NCBI GenBank assembly: GCA_037367355.1 | Contig: CM074704.1 | Span: 1,178,001 to 1,242,000 of the forward strand | Length of the DNA stretch: 64,000 bases | Origin: Neoscytalidium dimidiatum | Lineage: Eukaryota > Ascomycota > Dothideomycetes > Botryosphaeriales > Botryosphaeriaceae | Reading direction: 5' to 3' | In this document: positions 1-9,949 of the stretch, piece by piece | Layout of the letters: every line of letters starts with the position of its first letter | Numbering within the stretch: position 1 is the stretch's first letter | The notes under the pieces: generated by a model | The model's input: the letters and a program-made list of their open reading frames with translations, nothing else | Databases searched by the model: none | Told to the model about the DNA's origin: nothing | Program-made: the position numbers and the translations under genes

Positions 1-1
1 T

Positions 2-1061
2 GTGGAGAAGGATGGTGCTGAATCCACCGACTGCGTGGGACCCGGGACGCTGAAAGTGCCTGCTCTTGTGCAAGACGCCGTGTCTGCCATGCGTACGATG
101 GACATGTCGGTTGAGGGTGTTTTCAGGAAGAACGGTAACATCAAGCGATTGCGAGAACTAACGGAAGAAATCGACGCGAAGGGTGGAGATGCTGTTGACT
201 TGACGCGGGAGAGTCCTGTCCAAGTTGCAGCGCTGCTGAAGAAGTTCCTTCGCGAGCTGCCAGACCCTGTTATGACCTTCAAGCTACACCGCTTGTTCAT
301 CACGGGCGCCAAGATCCCGGATGAGGACAAGCGTAGACGCGTACTGCATCTGACGTGCTGCCTTATGCCAAAGGTGCACCGCGATACTATGGAAGTCCTC
401 TTCACTTTCCTCAACTGGGTGTCGTCATTCCATACTGTGGACGAGGAGACGGGCAGCAAAATGGATATCCACAACCTCGCGACTGTCATTGCGCCAAACA
501 TTCTATACTCCAGCACCAAGAGCCCGGACATGGATTCGAGCTTCCTTGCCATTGAAGCCGTACACTCACTCATCGAGTGCAACGAGTCCATGTGTGAGGT
601 GAGAAAAGCCAACAGCTGCACGTTTACGTTGGAAGCTATACTGACTTGAACAGGTTCCGGAGGATCTTCAGTCGATCCTAGCTGATTCATCCATGTTCGA
701 CCTTAATGCCGAACTTACAACGAAGGAGATATTGAAGCGTGTCGGAGAGCTCGGCAAGATCCCGCAGGCGACTGTGCCAGGCCCGGGCCAACAGGCCAAC
801 CGCAACTCGGGCAGCCGGTCTTCAGCACCGGTGGTGGCACGCATAGAGTCGGACCCGGCATCTTACCAGGCCGAGAGCTCGGTGCGGCACGTCGGAGGGA
901 ACAGAGATAACAACGGAGAGCTGGGCCCGCCCCAGCCACCGTACGCAGGGCATCCGAACGCATCGTCAGACGGCAGCGACCGAGGGTCGCCAAGCCGATA
1001 TAGGGAGAACAGGTCATCGCAGTTCCAGCGTCCAGGAGTTGGGGTGACAGGGGCGGGGTAA
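2..1061 (+). CDS. RhoGAP-domain protein, 3' part (5' end outside window)
   Basis: This is the C-terminal 334 residues of a Rho GTPase-activating protein, which would stimulate GTP hydrolysis by a Rho-family GTPase and so act on cell polarity or wall integrity. Two exons are seen, 2-598 and 654-1061, joined by a 55 bp GT-AG intron; splicing replaces an early in-frame stop and gives one reading frame. The RhoGAP fold fills about residues 15-215 of the fragment. It shows the arginine finger in GVFRKNGN, the LLKKFLRELPDP helix and the conserved NLATVIAPN segment. After it comes a Ser/Pro/Gly-rich, probably disordered tail. The upstream part, which would carry any LIM, PH or other targeting domain, is outside the window, so the RhoGAP subfamily cannot be named. 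The frame is open at the left edge, so the listed start is a window boundary and not an initiation codon. Confidence 0.92.
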
Positions 1062-2210
1062 ATGGGGAGAGATGTTGAGGCTTATATCACGCATGCGGCT
1101 TGGAGTCTTGGGCACCTTTCTCATGTATTCGCTTCGAAGGGCAGCTTGTTCATCTCGTTTCGTATTCTGGTTCCACTGCAGGTCAGCATCTTGGGAAGGT
1201 GCGAGGAGGCGTTTTCTTGCGGTTGCGGGGAACAGCGCACATCACAGGGAGAAAAGTTGATAATGGGGGTTGGATCACATGTCGAGGAGGAAGCATAGGA
1301 GGATGGGCAGATTTGCGATGACATCTGCGCGGACCCGCGGACGGGTCTTGTTCTAGGGAAAGCTTGGGCATTGAGCAGCGAGCGATTTTGTTGGAGCAGT
1401 AGGAGCGGGGATTCTCTTCTTTTTATTCGTTTGCCTCTATCCCAAGGTCGTGGTTCGGAGGAGACCATTCGAGGTAGCAGTCAGGCAGCCAGGGCTGCTC
1501 CTGACGTCTTGTAGTCTAGGTATTTTGGCCCGGAGGCCGGGAAAGGGAGGGTTTATTGGGAAATGGGAGAGAGTGCAAGTGAGGCGTAATAATTGTGGTG
1601 CGTGATATCAGGATCACCGAGACATTGAGCAGCAGTTGGGCGAGGGTACCCTTGTTGCAGCCTGACATCTTGGCAGGCGTTAAGCCCGCCTAATCGCCGG
1701 AGGCAGTCTGGGACGCGTGCGCGCCAGGCCTGCTGTGCCGTTGGGAATCGATCTGCCCGATGCCGGCCGCCTCTTTTCACGATCCCGCGCGGCTGGCCGT
1801 GGCGTTGCAGAAAGTCGCGCCGGGAGCCTGGGCCAGCACACGCCTTCGACTCACCGAGTCTTCTCTGCCCACTGACGCATTGCAGCCCTATCAACAGAAC
1901 GCGCGCGTCCGCGCCGCCCGCAACCCGAAACCTTCTCTTTTTTTTTTATATCATGGTTCATTATTCCCTCTGCTAGCGGTGTTACCCCTATCTTCCCTTG
2001 GTTCTCATAAAAAGCTTACGGCGTTACGACTTCACGACCCCTCCTTTTGCCTACCAGTCTTCTTTCCTTCGGTTTTTGCCGCGCCCGCCCAACCCGGCCC
2101 AACAACAACAACAACGACAACAACAGCAACCAAACAGCAAACCACCCCGTCCGCAGCGCGCTGCCGCCGCCGCCGCCGCCGCCGCCGGCCACCTCTGACA
2201 CACCCTCGCC
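1062..2210. other. Intergenic, 1.15 kb, with 5' leader of the next gene
   Basis: No gene is supported here. The right part is pyrimidine-rich and looks like promoter plus leader of the downstream gene: a T tract at about 1939-1948, a CAA/ACA-rich stretch at about 2099-2150, and a CCG trinucleotide repeat at about 2162-2187 just before the start codon at 2211. Confidence 0.6.
2162..2187. repeat. CCG trinucleotide repeat
   Basis: About eight CCG units sit about 25 bases upstream of the DUF4243 start codon, so they are probably in its 5' leader. Length variation between strains is likely for such tracts. Confidence 0.85.
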
Positions 2211-4235
2211 ATGTCAATGTTCACTCTTCCGTCAATTCGTCTTCCCAGCTTCGGCCTGGGTTCCAAAGGCCCCCGCGTGGAGCTGCCGTCGGTCGAAATC
2301 CATGATGTCGAGACCGCGGCGGAGAAGCGCCCCAGGACGCTGAAGCACCTGCTTCGCGCAAACCACGCGAACCACAGCATTGTGTACAAGGATGGAAGAT
2401 GCCGCAACAACACTGCCCACGTATGTCCGCTCAGCTTCTTCGGTTCTCATCAGACCTCATCCCACTCTCTTTTCCTTCTGCTAGCTGCACGTGTTCGTCC
2501 CACTTGTCCGGTCATACTCTGCTCTTTCCGTTGCTATTTCCCTATACACGTCGCGTGTTTCGTCTCCTAACGCAAGAAGCGGTGTACCGCTGGCCGGCCG
2601 ACAACCGGACTAGCTCCAATGGCGCAGGAGCTAGTTTTCCGGACGTTGTTGCTTCTGCTTGAGTCATTGAAACTTAGGCATCTGTGCTCTGTCCATTCTG
2701 GACACCAATTGCTCGACTGCTGACTGACTTGGTGCAGATCCTAGGCGCCGCCTACATTTTTGGTGCAACAGCCGACCATATGAACGAGATCTACGACAGG
2801 GAAGCCGAGCAGCTCGAGCCGTGGCACGACGCTCCAGGCGAGATTGCGAAACATGACTGGCGTGACTTCTTGGGGAAGAAAGAGTATGTATATGTAGACC
2901 TGGACGTGAGCACGTTGCGAGTTGCCATCTGACCTGTGTCAGGTACCAACGCGCATTCATTGATTTCTTTGAAGATCAATTGGTTCAATACAGCTATGAC
3001 TGGAAGAAAATGCTGGATGACTACCTCTTCGGTGGCGACCAGCCGCTGTTCAACAACTTCATATCCGGACGTGAGTTTGCCAGGTGTTCATTCACACAGC
3101 GAAGTTGCTAAGTACTCTCGATACGTAGTCGGCCACCCGCTGATCCATCTTGGATACGCATTCGAATTGAAGTCGCGCACCCTTGCAATCGAGGCTCTCG
3201 CATTCAGCACCTGTTACTACAACTTCATGCACCGCTACCTCGACGACTCGAAATACACCCGCGCCCCTACCAACCCTAGCAGCTCCCTGACGGAAATCTT
3301 GAAGCGCGTTGCGATAGACAAGCGCTTCGATGGCCTCTTCGATAGCCCGGGTGGCGCTAACATCGAAACGTTGTTTGATCAGAAGGAAGAGGCTGTGCTG
3401 GAACATTGGAATAACTGGCAAATCTTTGGCTTCAACAGCAGTAGCAGCGGCAGCTCGAGCCCAACCGGAAGCACGAGCCCCACGAGTCCTCGGGAAAAGA
3501 TCAGCTTGACGGAACAGTTCGCCGAAGCGCAGAGACTTGTGGTTGCACTGCTCATGGCCAAGAGCAGCGGAGACAGAAAGAGGCGTTACGACTTCTATGC
3601 GACACAGCTGGTGACGACAGGCCATGCTGTTCGTGTACTACTTCCGCTCATTCCGACCAAATTCCACATCCCGCTTTTACGGCAATGGTGGCTCTTCATA
3701 CTTGCAGTTTACATTGCGCAACTGCGGCCAAAGGTTGACGTTGATGGATTTGAAAGGGAGGAGTTGGAAGAGGGTAGAGGCTGGAGTGATGTTCAAAGCT
3801 GCGCGCTCAAGGGACGGTTCTGTCTGGATGGAAACTACGTCAAAGGTATGGCGGATGCCCCGTGCTTGCGGGGGGAGAGAATAGAAGCTAATTCAGCGCA
3901 AAGCCCTACGCGCAATGCAGGAAGCTGCAAAAACCTGGCCCGACGACAAGCGATACTACTTGAAGGCAGCCGTGCGCTTCGCGACCGAGTTCGACGGCTG
4001 GGGAGGGTTCGGAGCGTTCGGCGACGAGGACGTGCGCCTCCACACGCGCACCCGCCAACCCAGCATCGTTGGAGATCTCGGAGATGAGGCCTACCGCGCC
4101 GGCGGTGCAAGGAGAACTAGCGTCATCGGAGACGCTGGAATTGGAGGCATAGCTGGAGCAGGAAGAAGGACCAGTTGGGCTCCGACCGTGAGTGGTAGCG
4201 AAGGAACAGTGGGAAGCAGCAGGAGGAGCTCGTAA
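2211..4235 (+). CDS. Questin oxidase-like protein (DUF4243 / AflY-HypE-like family)
   Basis: Five exons give a 510-residue protein: 2211-2420, 2738-2883, 2943-3070, 3129-3845 and 3904-4235. All joins keep frame. The family includes questin oxidase and AflY-type Baeyer-Villiger-like enzymes of fungal polyketide pathways, but most members are uncharacterised. Recognition rests on the N-terminal NHANHSI segment, the block GEIAKHDWRDFLG, then FFEDQLVQY, YLFGGDQPLFNN and the HPLIHLGYAFEL signature near residue 165. A Ser/Pro-rich insert lies near residue 270, and a hydrophobic stretch around FHIPLLRQWWLFILAVYIAQL may contact membrane or substrate. Intron 1 is unusually long (317 bp). The last junction is the least certain: acceptor AAG at 3903 gives a smooth VKALRAM, while the CAG at 3896 would need a weak donor. 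No polyketide synthase lies nearby, so a role in secondary metabolism is not supported by context. Confidence 0.85.
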
Positions 4236-6353
4236 GGGGCTCGCCAAAAATAAAAGGGGGGGAGATATGCTGGAAAGGGAGTCAAGATGAGGGGACGCGG
4301 GACTCTCGATGTTCAGTGTTTAGCATCAGGGCGCTGTACAGTGTATAGTCTTATGGGCATTGGGCGTTCATGGGTTGTTGGGAGGCATTCGGTATGCGGT
4401 TGGAGGGATTGCACATGTTCGAAAGAAGAAAAAGTACGATATACCCTACTCGTTCGCTCTTTTTTTTTTTAATGATATATACATTTCAAGGAACTGAGCG
4501 TCAGATGGAGCCAATCAATACCAATGGAGCAAACAAAAAAGGGTTACAGGTCGCGGGGTTAGATTAAGCATATGGGGCCAAATGGACTAGCACGGGAAGA
4601 CAAGGGATTGGCCGGGCCATGGAGCCGTACCTGACAGGCGAATGAGGAGACGGTAGGCTGACGGGATAAGGGCAATAACCCACAAGCGGCCTCGCTCCGC
4701 TCCCGCTCCGCTCCTGGTTCTGGCGAGACGGTTGCTGAGGCGGTGATGTCATTCTTGCGCATGCCGTTGATGGGGCAGAAGCGTAGCCGAAGCTTGATCC
4801 GGCACCAGCCACAGGCACGACAGGCCGACGGGAAGGTGGAGACCAAGTTGAGCAATAATACAGCCGCGAAGATGGAGCTAAGCAGCAGGCTTCAAGCTCA
4901 GCGTCACGCAACGCAGATCGTGTGACGGGGGGTTGCAGGGCGGCATAATTCAAGGACGCGACGCCATGGCAGTCGTCAGGATAAGCTGAAAGACACTGGG
5001 GGCACAGAGCAGGGCAGGCAAGACAGACAAGACAGGCAGGGTTTCACACAGTCTCAGAAGGAGGCGTGGCGGTGATTTGACTGGGGCTCGCGTGGGCTTG
5101 AGCGAAGGGAGCGGAGCGGGCGTTCATTGCAGGCAAGGATGGGGAGTGGATGAGCAAGCGGCTGACGAGATGCCTTTGTGTCGCGTCGGCGCCCGCCAAA
5201 TGCGGCGATTGGGTCGAAAAGTCGCCTGCTTAAAGCGGACATGGACAGCGGGCTGGTGGGGCATTTGGACGAGTGGTGGTTGTGATATCGCAGGCAGGAT
5301 CGATCGCCACGCCGATTGGATCGTTACTGGACAATGTCTCCGGCGGCGGGTGTCCGGCAGCGAACGATCCGTCCGAGAAGCGGCGTCCGGAGAGGGAGGC
5401 CAGCAAAAGGGACGGTGAGGGCCCCCCTGGTGGGCGGAATGACCGGAATTATGGGAGGAAGCTTTCCATCTCGTGACCAGGGTGCATGCGGCCTCGTGCA
5501 AGGCACCGGCGCGAGCCAAAATCATAAAAAAAAAATTGTTTAATCTCGTCAGTCGACGGGTTTCGGGGCGATGGTGTTTCCGTCCGGGTCGGCCGATGAC
5601 GAGATGCGCGCGCTCGGGCTTTCACGCTGGGGGTTGGTCGAGTCTCGAACGGCGTCCGCGGCCGCTTCTGCGGGCTGGCGGCCGCTGACACAGCAGCAGC
5701 CGGGGCGCTGATAGGCAGGCCGGAAGCTCCGGACACGGCGTGCCTTAGCAGAGCGCGCTTCGTGCGGGTGTCAGCAACTAGACGGCCTGCTGCATTGCAT
5801 GTGCATTCGGCGCGTGGATGGACGGGCAGCAGGCAGGCAGGCTGCTGGCAGACAAGCACGCCGCCGGAGCGCTGGAGTGCGGGCAATGGGGGTTGGCAGG
5901 AACGGGGCAGGGCAGCATGCGCTGCGATGGGAATCCGGCTGGCGCGCCGATGGCATTTTGCAGCTTTGTCATTTGCTGCAAACGGGAGCAGGGCCCCGAG
6001 AAGCCTCGCCAAGCCGCGATGACGCGCCACACGGAGCCGGCTTGCTCCAAGCTTCCCGCGCTGGCGAAGGCTGGTGAAGGGTGCCCGGCCGCGGCTTATG
6101 ACGTGGGTTTCCATGGCCCGGCCTCTGCAGCCATCAAACCCAGCCCTGCCCGCCGCGCCCTTCAAAATCATCCTCCCCCCCGCCGCTGCCCGACCCTGCC
6201 CGCTCTCCTCACTCACCCTTCCTCCGCAGGCTGAATCTTCGTCTAAGACGTCTGCCGGTGCTTCCATTGCCGCCAATCCCGCCCACCAACCGCCGCATCC
6301 GCACCCTTCAATCACCACCCACTACCCCACCTGAACGCCACAGCACCGTCACC
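4236..6353. other. Intergenic, 2.1 kb, no supported gene
   Basis: Open frames on both strands here overlap one another, lack family features and have repetitive Arg/Pro/Ala composition, so I do not call them. A T10 tract lies at about 4460 and an A9 tract at about 5524. The last 200 bases are C-rich (CCNCCC runs) and end in a good Kozak context, GTCACC-ATG, so they are probably promoter and leader of the gene at 6354. Confidence 0.6.
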
Positions 6354-9300
6354 ATGCCTGCCTCGCTGAAGAAGGCGCTGAACAAACTCAAGACCGCCGG
6401 CACCTCGTCCGACGAGGACAGCTCGCTCAAGAGCCCCAGGCCCAACGGCAATGCCGTCAACTCCCCCATTGTCTCGACCTCCGGCTTGACCTCGCCCGTG
6501 ACCAAGAGCTCGCCGCGCTCGTCGCCGCGTTCTTCCGGAATCTTCGGCCGCAGCAGCGGCACTTTCGAGCGGAAGGAGCAGCCGGCGAGGTCGAGCGGCA
6601 CCTTTGACCGCACCAACCACCGCACCAGCACCACCTTCGGCGAGAAGACTTCACACAGCCCCATCCGTGCCATGCGCGAGAGGCTGCACCTCGGCCACGA
6701 CTCCGACTCCGACTCAACTGACGTCCCGCTCAATCGCGACGGTGAGCCCATGAGCAAAGCTCAGCTCAAGAAGCAGGAGAAGCAGGCCGAGTGGGAGGAG
6801 CACAAGCGCCAAGTCGAAGAGAAGCGGGAAGCACAGCTGCGCAAGCGCCGCGAAATGGAGGAGCGCGCCAAGAAAGAAGAGACCCCCGAGCAACGGGCCA
6901 AGTACGGCGATGTGCCCATCAACAACTACGCCGGCGAATGGAAACACCAAGAGCGCCACACCATTAGCACCCTGTCCGCCGCCGACGTCGGCAAGGAGGT
7001 CATATTCCGTGCTCGCATCCACCACATTCGGAAAATGAGCGCACACCTTGTGTTCTTCGTTCTGCGCCAACAAACCACCACTATTCAGGGTGTGCTCCAC
7101 GAGCACGGTTCTATCTCGGCGCACTTCGTCTACTGGGCGGAGCATCTCGACGTCGAGGCCGTTGTACTCGTCAAGGGCATCGTCCAGCAGCCCAAGGCCA
7201 AGGAGGGTGAAATCAAGGGCGCCTCCATTCACGATGTCGAGATCTCCATCCACGAGCTTCACGTAGAATCCAAGGTCACCACTCCCCTACCATTCAGCGT
7301 TGCCGAGGCCGAAGTCACCAAGGCCGAGACAGAGCAGGAGGGCGACACGAGAGTGCGTGTGTCAGATCGTACACGTCTTTCAAACCGCGTCATTGATCTG
7401 CGCACCACCACCTCTCAAGCAATCTTCCGCATTCAATCTGGCCTTTGCCACTTTTTCCGTTCGTATCTTGATACCCAGGGTTTTGTTGAAATCCACACTC
7501 CCAAGCTTCAAGGTGGTGCCACCGAATCTGGCGCCAGTGTCTTCAAGCTCGACTACTTCGGCCGTCCCGCTTTCCTGGCACAGAGTCCACAGCTCGCGAA
7601 ACAAATGTGTATCTCTGCCGACTTTGGCAGGGTGTACGAGATCGGGGCCGTTTTCCGTGCCGAGAACAGCAACACGCACAGACACTTGACCGAATACACT
7701 GGTCTCGATATCGAAATGGCCATTGACGAACACTACTACGAGGTCCTGAAGATGCTCGACAATACGTTTGAGGCAATCTTCAAGGGTGTCTACGAAAAGT
7801 TCAGGCACGAGCTCGATGTCGTCAAGCGCCAGTTCCCACACGAGGACCTTGTTTGGTTGGATGAGACTCCCATCATACCTTTTGCTCAAGCTGTCCGGCT
7901 GTTGAACGAATCCGGTTGGAGAAACGAGCATGGCGAGCCGTTGCCGGAGAATGAAGACCTAGGCACAAGGGACGAAATCCAGCTGGGCAAGGTGATCAAG
8001 GAGAAGTATAAGACTGACTACTACATCATCGACAAGTTCCCAGTCTCAGCCCGCCCCTTCTACGCCATGCCTGATCCAGAGAACTCTGAGGTCACCAACT
8101 CGTTCGATATTTTCCTTCGAGGCCAGGAAATCCTCTCTGGTGGACAGCGTATCCACGATGCGGACATGCTGGTTAGGAAGATGGAAGCGCTCAAGATGGA
8201 TCCAAAGGTCCTGGAGGAATACGTGCAAGGATTCGAATGGGGAGCTCCTCCTCATGGAGGTGGTGGCATTGGCTTAGAGCGTATGCTCATGCTCTTGCTC
8301 AACCTCGGAGATATCAGGCACGCCTCCATGTATCCGAGGGATCCCAAGAGCTTGCCAGCCAAGCCGCCGGTCAAGCAGTTGCGTCACCCCGAGGCAAGCA
8401 CGTTGCACCCGCCGTGGGAGGGCCAGGATCGTGTCACGGCACACATCGACTTCCAGCCGATTGAGAAGCTCATCGCCAACTACGGAGATGCGTCAAACAC
8501 ATCCTGGCTGGAGCCTCGCACCCAAATTTGGCGGGATGAATTCACTGGTGCCGCCGTCGGATTCGTGCCACAGGGCGACTACGCGATCACAGTTGGCGAC
8601 CCTCTATGCCACCAGTCGCAGTATGTCAAGACCATTTCCGGATACCTCCGATGGATCAAGAAGGAGCGTAATCTCAAACCTCTGTGGCTGTTGTGCGGTC
8701 CGGAAGTTGAGGAAGTGCTGGCCACTCGCTTCAACTGGCGTACCTTCTCGGTTGCTGCCGAGCAGCGTCTTGATCCCACTAACAACCCGGCGGCGCACGA
8801 CCACGATTTGCAGCGCAAGATCAGGCACGCCGAAAAGGAAGGCGTCAAGATATTCGACTTCCCGATCGGGTCGCCGCCCCCACAGGAGGTTCGCGACAAG
8901 ATCGACCAGAGAGTTAAGGACTGGCTCCACAATCGCAAGGGCAAGCAGGTCCACCTTACGGACATCCATCCCTGGCAGGACATGGAGCACCGTTGGTACT
9001 TCTACGCACTGGACAAGGACGGCAAGATGGCGGCATTCGTCGCCCTCGCTCAGCTGTCGCCGGACCACGGCTGGCAGGTCAAGTACTCGCTTGACTTCCC
9101 CGGGGCGCCGTCGGGCACCATCGAGCACATTGTCACGTACTCGCTCAAGAAGCTCGCAGAGAAGGGCGAGACCAACGTCACGTTCGGTGGCGGTGCAAGC
9201 TCCAAGTTTACTCCTGGGCACAACATGAAGAAGCCGCGCGTCAAGGTGTTGAGCAAGGCGTATCACGCAATTGCCACGGAGCTCAAGCTCACCAACAAGA

Positions 9301-9419
9301 GCGAGTTCCGCGAAAAGCTGGGCGCGCATGAGGACCCGATCTACGTGTGCTACCCGCCTCACGGTCTCGGCCCGATGGCTGTGAAGGCCATTCTTAGCTT
9401 CTTCGAGGATGACGAATAG
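6354..9419 (+). CDS. erdS: AspRS-DUF2156 fusion: probable ergosteryl-3beta-O-L-aspartate synthase
   Basis: A single-exon gene of 1021 residues. Residues 1-200 are a Ser-rich then Lys/Glu-rich basic extension. Residues about 200-310 are an OB-fold anticodon-binding domain, and about 365-690 a class II aspartyl-tRNA synthetase core. Motif 2 begins FRAENSNTHRHLTEY near residue 434 and motif 3 is GGIGLERM near 637. From about residue 698 a complete DUF2156 (GNAT-fold aminoacyl-tRNA transferase) follows, with blocks such as DYAITVGDP, GWQVKYSLDFPG and GGGASSKF. This domain order is that of fungal ErdS, which charges tRNA-Asp and passes the aspartate to the 3beta-hydroxyl of ergosterol. The function is by family; the domains are read directly. 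The open frame continues 32 codons upstream, but only from a GTG; the first ATG, 6354, has a strong context. A separate canonical cytosolic AspRS gene is expected elsewhere. The deacylating hydrolase ErdH is not in the window. Confidence 0.93.
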   Translation: MPASLKKALNKLKTAGTSSDEDSSLKSPRPNGNAVNSPIVSTSGLTSPVTKSSPRSSPRSSGIFGRSSGTFERKEQPARSSGTFDRTNHRTSTTFGEKTSHSPIRAMRERLHLGHDSDSDSTDVPLNRDGEPMSKAQLKKQEKQAEWEEHKRQVEEKREAQLRKRREMEERAKKEETPEQRAKYGDVPINNYAGEWKHQERHTISTLSAADVGKEVIFRARIHHIRKMSAHLVFFVLRQQTTTIQGVLHEHGSISAHFVYWAEHLDVEAVVLVKGIVQQPKAKEGEIKGASIHDVEISIHELHVESKVTTPLPFSVAEAEVTKAETEQEGDTRVRVSDRTRLSNRVIDLRTTTSQAIFRIQSGLCHFFRSYLDTQGFVEIHTPKLQGGATESGASVFKLDYFGRPAFLAQSPQLAKQMCISADFGRVYEIGAVFRAENSNTHRHLTEYTGLDIEMAIDEHYYEVLKMLDNTFEAIFKGVYEKFRHELDVVKRQFPHEDLVWLDETPIIPFAQAVRLLNESGWRNEHGEPLPENEDLGTRDEIQLGKVIKEKYKTDYYIIDKFPVSARPFYAMPDPENSEVTNSFDIFLRGQEILSGGQRIHDADMLVRKMEALKMDPKVLEEYVQGFEWGAPPHGGGGIGLERMLMLLLNLGDIRHASMYPRDPKSLPAKPPVKQLRHPEASTLHPPWEGQDRVTAHIDFQPIEKLIANYGDASNTSWLEPRTQIWRDEFTGAAVGFVPQGDYAITVGDPLCHQSQYVKTISGYLRWIKKERNLKPLWLLCGPEVEEVLATRFNWRTFSVAAEQRLDPTNNPAAHDHDLQRKIRHAEKEGVKIFDFPIGSPPPQEVRDKIDQRVKDWLHNRKGKQVHLTDIHPWQDMEHRWYFYALDKDGKMAAFVALAQLSPDHGWQVKYSLDFPGAPSGTIEHIVTYSLKKLAEKGETNVTFGGGASSKFTPGHNMKKPRVKVLSKAYHAIATELKLTNKSEFREKLGAHEDPIYVCYPPHGLGPMAVKAILSFFEDDE

Positions 9420-9949
9420 GCGGGCGGCGTTCGATAGTCTCCTTTTTCCTGAGTGATGGCTCGGCTGGAAGATGGCATATTCCCCAGGTGTTTTGTTTCT
9501 CGTTTCTGGTTTTCGCGTCCTTGGTATTCCCCAGCCATGTAGATTCCCCACACGAAGAGCACGCTGTACAGAGACTATTCCTACCTTAATTAATCCACGG
9601 TACTTCATGAGTCGATGGCCCTTCTCCGGCTTCACCGTGTGCGCGTGAGTGAACAGCGTATTCAAAGGTCTCGACGTCGTAGGGCGACGCCGCTGACGTC
9701 AGAATGGTTCGCGATGATTTTCGAAGCTTGGATTTTGTCTTGAATCGCGCTGCAGCGAGGATCCAGCACGTGATATAGCATCCGCGAAGTAAGCGGTGGT
9801 CCGTTCGCTCGGCAGCTCAGGCCTCAGGAACCCCACTTCCTCGGCGCCTGCCTGCTCTTCTTCGCCGCACGAACGCTCAACGCATCAACCTCACCTCTCC
9901 CGCCGCCGTTGCGCCGCCGTAGCCTCTAGAGAAGGCATTGCTCGCCGCA
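9420..9949. other. Intergenic, 530 bp
   Basis: This holds the 3' end of the ErdS-type gene and the promoter of the next gene. I see no further gene. Clear core promoter motifs were not recognised. Confidence 0.6.

Noticed and set aside
5449..6318. 289-codon minus frame upstream of the ErdS-type gene
   Set aside because: Arg/Ala/Pro-rich, no family, starts next to and antisense to the likely ErdS promoter, and overlaps several other frames.
8431..9228. 265-codon frame inside the ErdS-type gene
   Set aside because: Shadow of the DUF2156-coding region in another frame; Ser/Arg/Thr-rich, as expected of a shifted frame.
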